Source: Arthrobacter sp. StoSoilB19
GTDB taxonomy: Bacteria; Actinomycetota; Actinomycetes; Actinomycetales; Micrococcaceae
Reading direction: 5' to 3'
Length of the DNA stretch: 64,000 nucleotides
Assembly: GCF_019977275.1 (NCBI RefSeq)
Contig: NZ_AP024650.1
Coordinates: forward strand, 3,472,001-3,536,000
How positions within the stretch are numbered: position 1 is the stretch's first letter; each line of letters opens with the position of its first letter. Made by a program: the position numbers and the translations under genes. Positions 58,486 through 64,000 of this stretch are shown in pieces. Under the pieces are notes generated by a model. It made no database searches and had not been told where the DNA came from. It worked only from the letters and a program-made list of their open reading frames with translations.

Positions 58486-59625
58486 CTAATCTGACTGCCG
58501 CCGCTTCCGTGCCGATGCCGCCAGCTGCTCAAGGACGGACGCGGAAACGTCCCAGTCCATGCACGCATCCGTGACGCTTTGCCCGTACACCAGCTCCGCG
58601 CGTCCGGCCGCGTGCTCGGCAACATCCAGGTTTTGCGCGCCGCCCACCAGGAAGCTTTCCAGCATCACGCCGGCCACGGCCCGCGCGGCAGCCCCGCCCT
58701 GCTCCAGCTGGGCGCCAATCTCCAGGGCCACCTCAGCCTGCCGGTGGTGGCTCTTGCCGCTGTTGGCATGGCTGGCATCCACGATCAGCCGCGGGTTCAG
58801 CCCCTTGCCTGCCAGTTCACCGGAGGCGCGTTCCACATCGGCCGCTGAGTAGTTGGGTCCCTTGCGGCCGCCGCGCAGGATCACGTGGGTGTCCGGGTTT
58901 CCAGCCGTTGCCACCAGCGCAGCCCGGCCGTCGCCGTCGATCCCCAGGAAGGCCTGCGCCGCCGCCGCGGCACCGCATGCATCGATGGCCACCTGGAGGC
59001 CGCCGTCGGTCCCGTTCTTGAAGCCGATGGGCATGGACAGCCCGGACGCGAGCTGGCGGTGGATCTGGCTCTCGGTGGTGCGGGCACCGATGGCACCCCA
59101 TGAGATCAGGTCCGCCATGTACTGGGGGCTGATCGGTTCGAGGAACTCCGTTGCCGTGGGGAGGCCCAGCGCGGTGACCTGCTGCAGGAACAGCCGGGCG
59201 GTGCGGAGGCCGGTGACCATGTCATGGGTGCCGTCCAGCCGTGGATCGTTGATCAGGCCCTTCCAGCCCACGGTGGTGCGCGGCTTTTCGAAGTACGTCC
59301 GCATGACGATCAGCAGGTCTTCCTTGTGCTTCTCCGCCTGGCTGACCAGCCGGCGGGCGTATTCCAGCCCTGCCTTGGGGTCGTGGATGGAGCAGGGACC
59401 CACGATGACCAGCAGGCGGTCGTCCACGCCGTCCATGATGGCGCGCACTTCATCGCGGCCGCGTTCGACGACGGCAGCAGCCCGGGCGTCCAGCGGCAGT
59501 TCCGCGAGGAGGTCGGAAGGAGTGGGCAGCGGAGTGAACTCGCTGACGCGCAGGTTGGACGTGGACTTGGTGTCGCTGGCGCGCTGGTTTGAGGTGGTTT
59601 GTGCCGGTGCTGTTGCGGTGCTCAT
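58486..59625 (-). CDS. aroG: DAHP synthase, class I (AroF/AroG type)
   Basis: A 379-residue 3-deoxy-D-arabino-heptulosonate 7-phosphate synthase, first step of aromatic amino acid synthesis. LLVIVGPCSIHDPKAGLEYA, GARTTESQIHRQLASGLSMP and PRLIVDASHANSGKSH are the class I signatures with metal and substrate ligands (Cys in GPCSI, His in the DASHAN segment). The ATG at 59625 is preceded by a 176-base leader that encodes an aromatic leader peptide and ends in a terminator-like hairpin, so expression is probably attenuated by charged aromatic tRNAs. The symbol is by type; aroF would be equally fitting. Confidence 0.95.
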   Translation of the reverse strand: MSTATAPAQTTSNQRASDTKSTSNLRVSEFTPLPTPSDLLAELPLDARAAAVVERGRDEVRAIMDGVDDRLLVIVGPCSIHDPKAGLEYARRLVSQAEKHKEDLLIVMRTYFEKPRTTVGWKGLINDPRLDGTHDMVTGLRTARLFLQQVTALGLPTATEFLEPISPQYMADLISWGAIGARTTESQIHRQLASGLSMPIGFKNGTDGGLQVAIDACGAAAAAQAFLGIDGDGRAALVATAGNPDTHVILRGGRKGPNYSAADVERASGELAGKGLNPRLIVDASHANSGKSHHRQAEVALEIGAQLEQGGAAARAVAGVMLESFLVGGAQNLDVAEHAAGRAELVYGQSVTDACMDWDVSASVLEQLAASARKRRQSD

Positions 59626-59689
59626 GTTCGGGTCCTGTTCCAGATGGGAAGCGGGCCCGGATTTCAGAACCCGCCGGAGAAACGGCGAA

Positions 59690-59711
59690 GGGCAGAGAAT
59701 AATCTCTGCCC
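59690..59711 (-). terminator. attenuator hairpin of the DAHP synthase leader
   Basis: Perfect 9-bp stem GGGCAGAGA/TCTCTGCCC with a 4-nt loop, 31 bases after the leader-peptide stop and 64 before the DAHP synthase start. Upstream, CAGAGCCAA (minus strand, 59714-59722) can pair with TTGGCTCTG inside the leader reading frame (59763-59771), giving mutually dependent folds. The following T-run is broken (TTCGCCGTTTC). Confidence 0.68.
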
Positions 59712-59741
59712 TGTTGGCTCTGAAGGAATGCTGGATGCGTG

Positions 59742-59801
59742 TCAGTTAGACGCGGGCCCCTCCAGAGCCAACGAAAAATACGCATACCAACGGTTAGTCA
59801 T
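59742..59801 (-). CDS. aromatic amino acid leader peptide
   Basis: A 19-residue open frame, MTNRWYAYFSLALEGPASN, with Trp5, Tyr6, Tyr8 and Phe9 in five consecutive positions: all three aromatic amino acids. It ends 117 bases before the DAHP synthase start and is followed by the hairpin at 59690-59711. There is no ribosome binding site; the start codon is seven bases after a TATGGT -10 box, so the transcript should begin at the A of the ATG. A stalled ribosome on the W/Y/F codons would change downstream folding. Ribosome-mediated attenuators of this kind are known for trp genes, and to my memory for a DAHP synthase gene in Corynebacterium. Confidence 0.82.
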   Translation of the reverse strand: MTNRWYAYFSLALEGPASN

Positions 59802-59808
59802 GGAAAAG

Positions 59809-59837
59809 ACCATAAACCCGGGCCGCCGCGGGAGCAA
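59809..59837 (-). promoter_or_regulatory. promoter of the leader peptide and DAHP synthase
   Basis: Minus-strand TTGCTC (59832-59837) and TATGGT (59809-59814), 17 nt apart, ending seven bases before the leader-peptide ATG. The spacing predicts a transcript that starts at the ATG itself. Confidence 0.62.
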
Positions 59838-59940
59838 AATCGGCTTCCGTCACATTCCATCCCGGGCTTGTTCGCGGATCCGGACGCACAAGGTGCGGAT
59901 CCGCGAACAAGCTTAGGCTTTAGCGGCCCGCTGCCCGGGC

Positions 59941-60960
59941 TCAGCCGAGGAGTTTGCGGAGGTACTGGAGCTGCCGGATCCAGTGATGTTCCTGGCCGCC
60001 TTCATGGTTGTTGAACCGGTACACCTCGATCTCCTTGTCCGCCCCGCTGGCGGAGGAGGCGCCCGATCCGGAACCGTAGGCGTTGAAGCTGGCGAAAACG
60101 GTGGACGGCGGGCAGATGTCGTCCATCAGCGCCGCGGAGTACAGTGCCGGGGCGGTGGCGCGGCCGGCCAGGTTGACGCCGTCGAAGTAGTTGAGGACGG
60201 CAAGGGTGGACTCATAGCGGTCCCGGTGGCGTGCCAGGAACTGGGCAATCTCCGGGTACGGCCCGCGCGGGGTGATGTCGATGGCGCGGGGAAAGTCCTG
60301 GAGGAAGGGGACGTCGGGCAGCGCGGCGATGACGCCGTCGAGCCGTCCCGCGGTAAGCCCTGCCGTGGCCACCACCAGGCCGCCGCCCTGGCTGACTCCG
60401 GCCAGCACCACCTTGGACGGATCGACCGCGGGGTGGGCCTGGGCCGCCTCCACCGCCCGGAAAGCATCCACGTAGACCCGGCGGTAGTAGTAGTCCTCCC
60501 GGGCCGCGATGCCCCGGGTCATCAGGCCTGCGTGCGCCACATCCCCCGCCGAGGGGTGGGGATCCGCGGTGTGGCCCAGGGTGCCGCCGTACCCCTGGCC
60601 GCGGGTGTCCATGATGAAGTGCGCGTACCCGGCCTGCGCCCAGCGCGTGTCCTGGTTGACCAGGCCGCGGCCACCGGAATAGCCGATGTAGTTCACCACC
60701 ACCGGTAGCCGGGCCCCCTCGTCCCGGTTGGCGGGAAGGTGCAGCCAGCCCTTGACCGGTGCCCCGCCGAAGCCGGCGAACGTGACGTCGAAGGTGTCGA
60801 TCAGTGCCAGGTAGTTCTCCACCGGCTCAAACGCGGGGTTCAACGGGAAGGCACGGGCCTCCGCCAGGGTGGCATCCCAGAACGCATCCAGGTCTTCCGG
60901 CGGGGTGACGTCGGAGGTGTAGCTGCGGAGCTGGGCCAGGGGTAGGTCGAAGAGGGGCAT
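59941..60960 (-). CDS. acetylxylan esterase / cephalosporin-C deacetylase family
   Basis: A 339-residue alpha/beta hydrolase of carbohydrate esterase family 7. The start MPLFDLPLAQLRSYTSD and PEDLDAFWDATLAEA are typical; RGQGYGG is the oxyanion region, GVSQGGGL the nucleophile elbow (Ser about 188), and the Asp and His triad residues are in SAALMDDICPP and NNHEGG. There is no signal peptide, so it deacetylates sugars inside the cell. Its place upstream of rhaB on the same strand suggests trimming of acetylated oligosaccharides, inferred. AGGACGG precedes the ATG at 60960. Confidence 0.9.
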   Translation of the reverse strand: MPLFDLPLAQLRSYTSDVTPPEDLDAFWDATLAEARAFPLNPAFEPVENYLALIDTFDVTFAGFGGAPVKGWLHLPANRDEGARLPVVVNYIGYSGGRGLVNQDTRWAQAGYAHFIMDTRGQGYGGTLGHTADPHPSAGDVAHAGLMTRGIAAREDYYYRRVYVDAFRAVEAAQAHPAVDPSKVVLAGVSQGGGLVVATAGLTAGRLDGVIAALPDVPFLQDFPRAIDITPRGPYPEIAQFLARHRDRYESTLAVLNYFDGVNLAGRATAPALYSAALMDDICPPSTVFASFNAYGSGSGASSASGADKEIEVYRFNNHEGGQEHHWIRQLQYLRKLLG

Positions 60961-61066
60961 CGTTGTCCGTCCTGCTTTCGGTTGTTGGCGCCCCAGCGGG
61001 ACGCTCCTCTATTTCTAGCGCACGATGACGGCATCCCGCCGCCTGGGCCTGTGGACACCCAGGAGT

Positions 61067-62518
61067 TCAATTCCTGGCGGCGTTCAGTGTCAGCTCCTGG
61101 GGTTCGTACCGTCGAAGGTCCGTTCCGGCGGCGATGATTCCGCGCAGGAGTGGCAGGCCCCCGGTGGCAGCCCCGGCGGCGCGGGCCTGGATGAGCACGT
61201 TTCCCAGGGCGGTGGCTTCGACCGGACCGGCGATGACCGGGCGGCCGGTGGCGTTGGCGGTGAGCTGGCAGAGCAGGGTGTTCTGCGAGCCGCCGCCCAC
61301 CACGTGCACCACGTCCACCTCACGGCCTGCCAGGCGTTCGGCCGTGGTGATGGTCCTGGCATAAGCAGCTGCGAGGCTGTCCATGATGCAGCGGGTGATC
61401 GCCGCAGGCTCGTTGGGCAGGACGTCCCCGGTTCGCCGGACTGCTGCCCGGATGCGCTCGGGCATATCGCCCGGGGCGATGAAGTAGGGGTCGTCGGCGT
61501 TGACCTGGGGACCGCCGGCAGGCAGGGCTGCGGCAGCGGAGAGCAGCGCGGCCAGGTCAGGCTGGAAACCCTCGCCCGCCCAGGTCCGCTGGCACTCGCT
61601 CAGGAGCCAGAGTCCGCCCACGTTGCGCAGGTAGCGGATGGTGCCGTCCACGCCGCGTTCGTTGGTGAAGTTCGCTTCCCGGCTGGCCTCGGTCAGGACG
61701 GGCTGCTGCAGCTCCAGCCCCACCAGGGACCAGGTGCCGGAGGAGATGTAGGCAAAGTTTTCGCCCTGCGCTGGGACTGCGGCGACGGCGGACGCAGTGT
61801 CGTGCGAACCTACCGCCACCACCGTGGTTTCACGCGGCAGTCCCAGGGCCGCGGCGATGTCCGGCAGGAGGTACCCGTAGGCTTCCCCGGGCTGGATCAG
61901 CGGCGGGAACAGGTCCTTCCGCAGCCCGAGCGCGGTGAAGAAATCGGTGGCCCACTCCCCCGCGACGGCATCGAACAGCCCTGTGGTGGAGGCGTTGGTG
62001 GCCTCGGTCCGGCGCACCCCGGTGAGCAGGAACGCGATCAGGTCCGGGATCAACAGGGCCTTCAGCCCGGCCAGGTTACGCTCGGCGGCCAGCTGGTAGA
62101 TGGTGTTGAACTGGAGGAACTGCAGCCCGGTGGTCCGGTAGAGCCGTGCAGGGTCCAGCGTGGCGTGCACCGGCGCGACGGCGGCCCTGCTCCGGTCATC
62201 GCGGTAGCTGAAGGGCTGTGCCACCAGCTCGCCGGCCTTGTTCACCAGGCCGTAATCCACGGCCCACGTGTCGATGCCGATGCTGGCAATTGTTTCGCCC
62301 TGCGCCGCCGCCGCCGTAGCCGCGGCGCGGAGGCCCGCAAGGACCTCCGCGAACAGGGCGTCGAAGTCCCAGCGCAGGCCGCCGTCGAGCTCCACTACAC
62401 CGTTGGGGAACCGGTGGACGGTCTCCAGCGATACCCCCGAGTCCGGGGAGACCCGGCCCAGCATGAGCCGCCCGGAGGAGGCACCGATGTCGACGGCGGC
62501 AAACACAGCCGCACTCAT
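61067..62518 (-). CDS. rhaB: rhamnulokinase
   Basis: A 483-residue FGGY-type sugar kinase that phosphorylates L-rhamnulose. VFAAVDIGASSGRLMLGRV (ATP site, RhaB form), DTWAVDYGLV with the catalytic Asp, the SSGTWSLVG segment and VHVVGGGSQNTLLCQLTA all fit RhaB rather than other FGGY kinases. The ATG at 62518 overlaps the stop of the upstream rhaD-like gene (ATGA), so the two are coupled. The next gene on the strand encodes the esterase at 59941-60960. Confidence 0.95.
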   Translation of the reverse strand: MSAAVFAAVDIGASSGRLMLGRVSPDSGVSLETVHRFPNGVVELDGGLRWDFDALFAEVLAGLRAAATAAAAQGETIASIGIDTWAVDYGLVNKAGELVAQPFSYRDDRSRAAVAPVHATLDPARLYRTTGLQFLQFNTIYQLAAERNLAGLKALLIPDLIAFLLTGVRRTEATNASTTGLFDAVAGEWATDFFTALGLRKDLFPPLIQPGEAYGYLLPDIAAALGLPRETTVVAVGSHDTASAVAAVPAQGENFAYISSGTWSLVGLELQQPVLTEASREANFTNERGVDGTIRYLRNVGGLWLLSECQRTWAGEGFQPDLAALLSAAAALPAGGPQVNADDPYFIAPGDMPERIRAAVRRTGDVLPNEPAAITRCIMDSLAAAYARTITTAERLAGREVDVVHVVGGGSQNTLLCQLTANATGRPVIAGPVEATALGNVLIQARAAGAATGGLPLLRGIIAAGTDLRRYEPQELTLNAARN

Positions 62519-64000
62519 CGGAGGAAGGCTGCGGCTACTCCGGCGTCCACGGGGATGTGCAGGCCGGTGGTGTGGGACAGTTCGTTGCTGGTGAGGACGG
62601 CGGCCGCGTTGGCTACGTGCTCGGGCAGGACTTCACGTTTGAGCAGTGTGCGCTGGGCGTAGTATTCGCCCAGTTTCTCCTCGTCAACGCCATAGACCGC
62701 TGCGCGCTTGGCGCCCCAGCCGCCGGCGAAGATGCCGGAGCCGCGGACCACGCCGTCGGGGTTGATGCCGTTGACGCGGATGCCGTGCTCCCCCAGTTCG
62801 GCCGCGAGGAGCCGGACCTGGTGGGCCTGGTCTGCTTTGGTGGCGGAGTAGGCGATGTTGTTGGGGCCGGCGAACACGGAGTTCTTGGAGGAGATGTAGA
62901 TGATGTCCCCGCCCAGGCCCTGGGCGATCATCACCCTGGCGGCGGCCTTGGCCACCAGGAAGGAGCCCTTGGCCATGACGTTGTGCTGCAGGTCCCAGTC
63001 TTTTTCGGTGGTTTCCAGCAGCGGCTTGGAGATGGACAGTCCGGCGTTGTTGACTACCAGGTCCACGCCGCCGAAGGCCAGCACGGCGGCGTCGATCGCC
63101 GCGGCGACCTGGGCTTCGTCGGTGACGTCGGCCTGGACGCCGACCGCGACATCCGGGCCGCCGAGTTCCTCAGCGACCTTCTGCGCGTTCTCCAGGTTCA
63201 GGTCGGCGATGACCACGCACGCGCCTTCCGCGGCGAGGCGCGTGGCGATGGCCTTGCCGATCCCGGATGCCGCGCCGGTCACCAGCGCAATGCGGGTGGC
63301 GTGCGACTTGGGCTTGGGCATCCGGGCCAGCTTGGCTTCCTCCAGCGCCCAGTATTCGATCCGGAACTTCTCGGATTCCCCGATGGGTGCGTAGGTGGAG
63401 ATGGCCTCGGCGCCGCGCATGACGTTGATGGCATTGATGTAGAACTCGCCGGCAACCCGGGCGGTCTGTTTGTTGGCACCGAAGGAGAACATCCCCACGC
63501 CGGGCACGAGCACGATGGCCGGGTCGGCGCCGCGCAGCGCCGGCGAATCGGCATCCGCGTGGCGGTCGTAGTAGGCCTGGTAGTCCTCGCGGTAGCCGGC
63601 GTGGAGCTCCTGCAGCCGGGCAATCGAATCCTCAATGGAGGCGTCGGCCGGAAGGTCCAGGATCAGCGGCTTGACCTTGGTGCGCAGGAAGTGGTCCGGG
63701 CAGGAGGTGCCCAGGGTGCCCAGGCGCGGGTGCTCGGCGGCTTCGAGGAAGTCCAGGACGACGGCGTCGTCACTGAAGTGCCCCAGCTGCGGCTTGTCCG
63801 TGGAGGCCAGGCCGCGGATCACAGGTGCCAGGGCTGCGGCCTTGGCGCGGCGCTCAGCTTCCGGCAAGGCTGCATATCCGGGCAGCTTGGAGCCGAAGGG
63901 CTCGGCCGTGCCGTTCTCTGCGATGTACTTTTCGGCCTGTTCGATGATCCACAGGGAATTGGCTTCCGCTTCTTCGCTGGTAGCGCCCCAAGCGGTGATG
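62515..64000 (-). CDS. bifunctional rhamnulose-1-phosphate aldolase/short-chain dehydrogenase (5' cut)
   Basis: The gene runs off the right edge; 495 codons are in view. The visible N-terminal part belongs to a class II aldolase domain (RLGTLGTSCPDHFLRTKVKP, VPGVGMFSFGANKQTA). From about 60% on, a short-chain dehydrogenase domain follows with the NAD motif VTGAASGIGKAIATRL, NNAGLSIS and the catalytic YSATKADQ. This RhaD-type fusion cleaves rhamnulose-1-phosphate to lactaldehyde and DHAP and oxidises the lactaldehyde. It is coupled to rhaB downstream. The full length is usually near 680 residues, so about a quarter is missing. Confidence 0.93.
   Translation of the reverse strand, partial: ITAWGATSEEAEANSLWIIEQAEKYIAENGTAEPFGSKLPGYAALPEAERRAKAAALAPVIRGLASTDKPQLGHFSDDAVVLDFLEAAEHPRLGTLGTSCPDHFLRTKVKPLILDLPADASIEDSIARLQELHAGYREDYQAYYDRHADADSPALRGADPAIVLVPGVGMFSFGANKQTARVAGEFYINAINVMRGAEAISTYAPIGESEKFRIEYWALEEAKLARMPKPKSHATRIALVTGAASGIGKAIATRLAAEGACVVIADLNLENAQKVAEELGGPDVAVGVQADVTDEAQVAAAIDAAVLAFGGVDLVVNNAGLSISKPLLETTEKDWDLQHNVMAKGSFLVAKAAARVMIAQGLGGDIIYISSKNSVFAGPNNIAYSATKADQAHQVRLLAAELGEHGIRVNGINPDGVVRGSGIFAGGWGAKRAAVYGVDEEKLGEYYAQRTLLKREVLPEHVANAAAVLTSNELSHTTGLHIPVDAGVAAAFLR

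Noticed and set aside
61058..61078. tRNA T-arm-like sequence (CCAGGAGTTCAATTCCTGG)
   Set aside because: Only a T-arm-like hairpin; no acceptor, D or anticodon arms nearby, and it overlaps the rhaB stop codon.
1..64000. CRISPR array, insertion sequence, prophage or attachment site
   Set aside because: No regularly spaced repeats of suitable length, no transposase or integrase frame, and no terminal inverted repeats with target duplications were found. The paired palindromes at 1.0 and 7.6 kb lie between convergent genes and look like terminators.

Overview
The window looks like chromosomal DNA from a high-GC actinobacterium of the Micrococcaceae, most like Arthrobacter or Pseudarthrobacter. 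The signs are strong GC bias at third codon positions, GTG starts and short overlapping operons, a menaquinone gene set, the small actinobacterial ribosomal protein bS22 next to its usual helix-turn-helix neighbour, a Rex regulator, system II cytochrome c maturation, and an ini-type dynamin locus. Genus is inferred from gene content and protein style only. No insertion sequences, prophage, CRISPR array, rRNA or tRNA gene was seen, and no stretch over 300 bases lacks a gene.

Layout. 0-10 kb: acetate kinase (cut by the left edge) and phosphotransacetylase are separated by a sugar-acid catabolic block made of an MFS carrier, a FadR-type regulator, an L-fuconate-dehydratase-like enolase, a ketoglutarate-semialdehyde dehydrogenase and an FAH-family dehydratase. 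Both ends of the block carry nearly the same terminator-like palindrome. 10-26 kb: three phenylacetate-type transcription units (paaI-paaK plus a TetR gene; paaZ with a divergent thioesterase; thiolase-hydratase-3-hydroxyacyl-CoA dehydrogenase), each preceded by a 22-bp operator-like site. Between them sit an HtrA-type protease, a sortase-anchored serine protease, a DUF4397 protein, a tyrosine phosphatase and a secreted SGNH hydrolase. 26-34 kb: pentapeptide-repeat protein, CsbD-like protein, a DinB2-like polymerase, a broken dienelactone hydrolase, an amino acid permease and the nirBD nitrite reductase operon with an unknown coupled first gene. 34-40 kb: CPBP protease, VOC protein, menB-menE-menA and small membrane proteins. 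40-49 kb: an ini-like envelope locus transcribed leftward: membrane-spanning Hsp70 fusion, LuxR regulator, IniB-like repeat protein and two dynamin-like GTPases. 49-54 kb: a phosphatase-like gene followed by resA-ccdA-resB-ccsB. 54-58 kb: YceI, a PQYGQN-repeat membrane protein, rex, a glutaredoxin-like protein, a HAD phosphatase, bS22 and its HTH neighbour. 58-64 kb: a DAHP synthase with an aromatic leader-peptide attenuator, then an acetylxylan-esterase-like protein and rhaB-rhaD for rhamnose.

How the parts work together. The catabolic blocks feed central metabolism: sugar acids to 2-oxoglutarate, phenylacetate to acetyl-CoA and succinyl-CoA, rhamnose to lactaldehyde and DHAP. Respiration is served by menaquinone synthesis, cytochrome c maturation and Rex. 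The most notable regions are the ini-like locus (39.8-48.9 kb), the leaderless MTNRWYAYF aromatic leader peptide upstream of DAHP synthase (59.69-59.84 kb), the repeated paa operator, and the duplicated promoter-operator of the sugar-acid block. Many genes here also seem to be read from leaderless transcripts.
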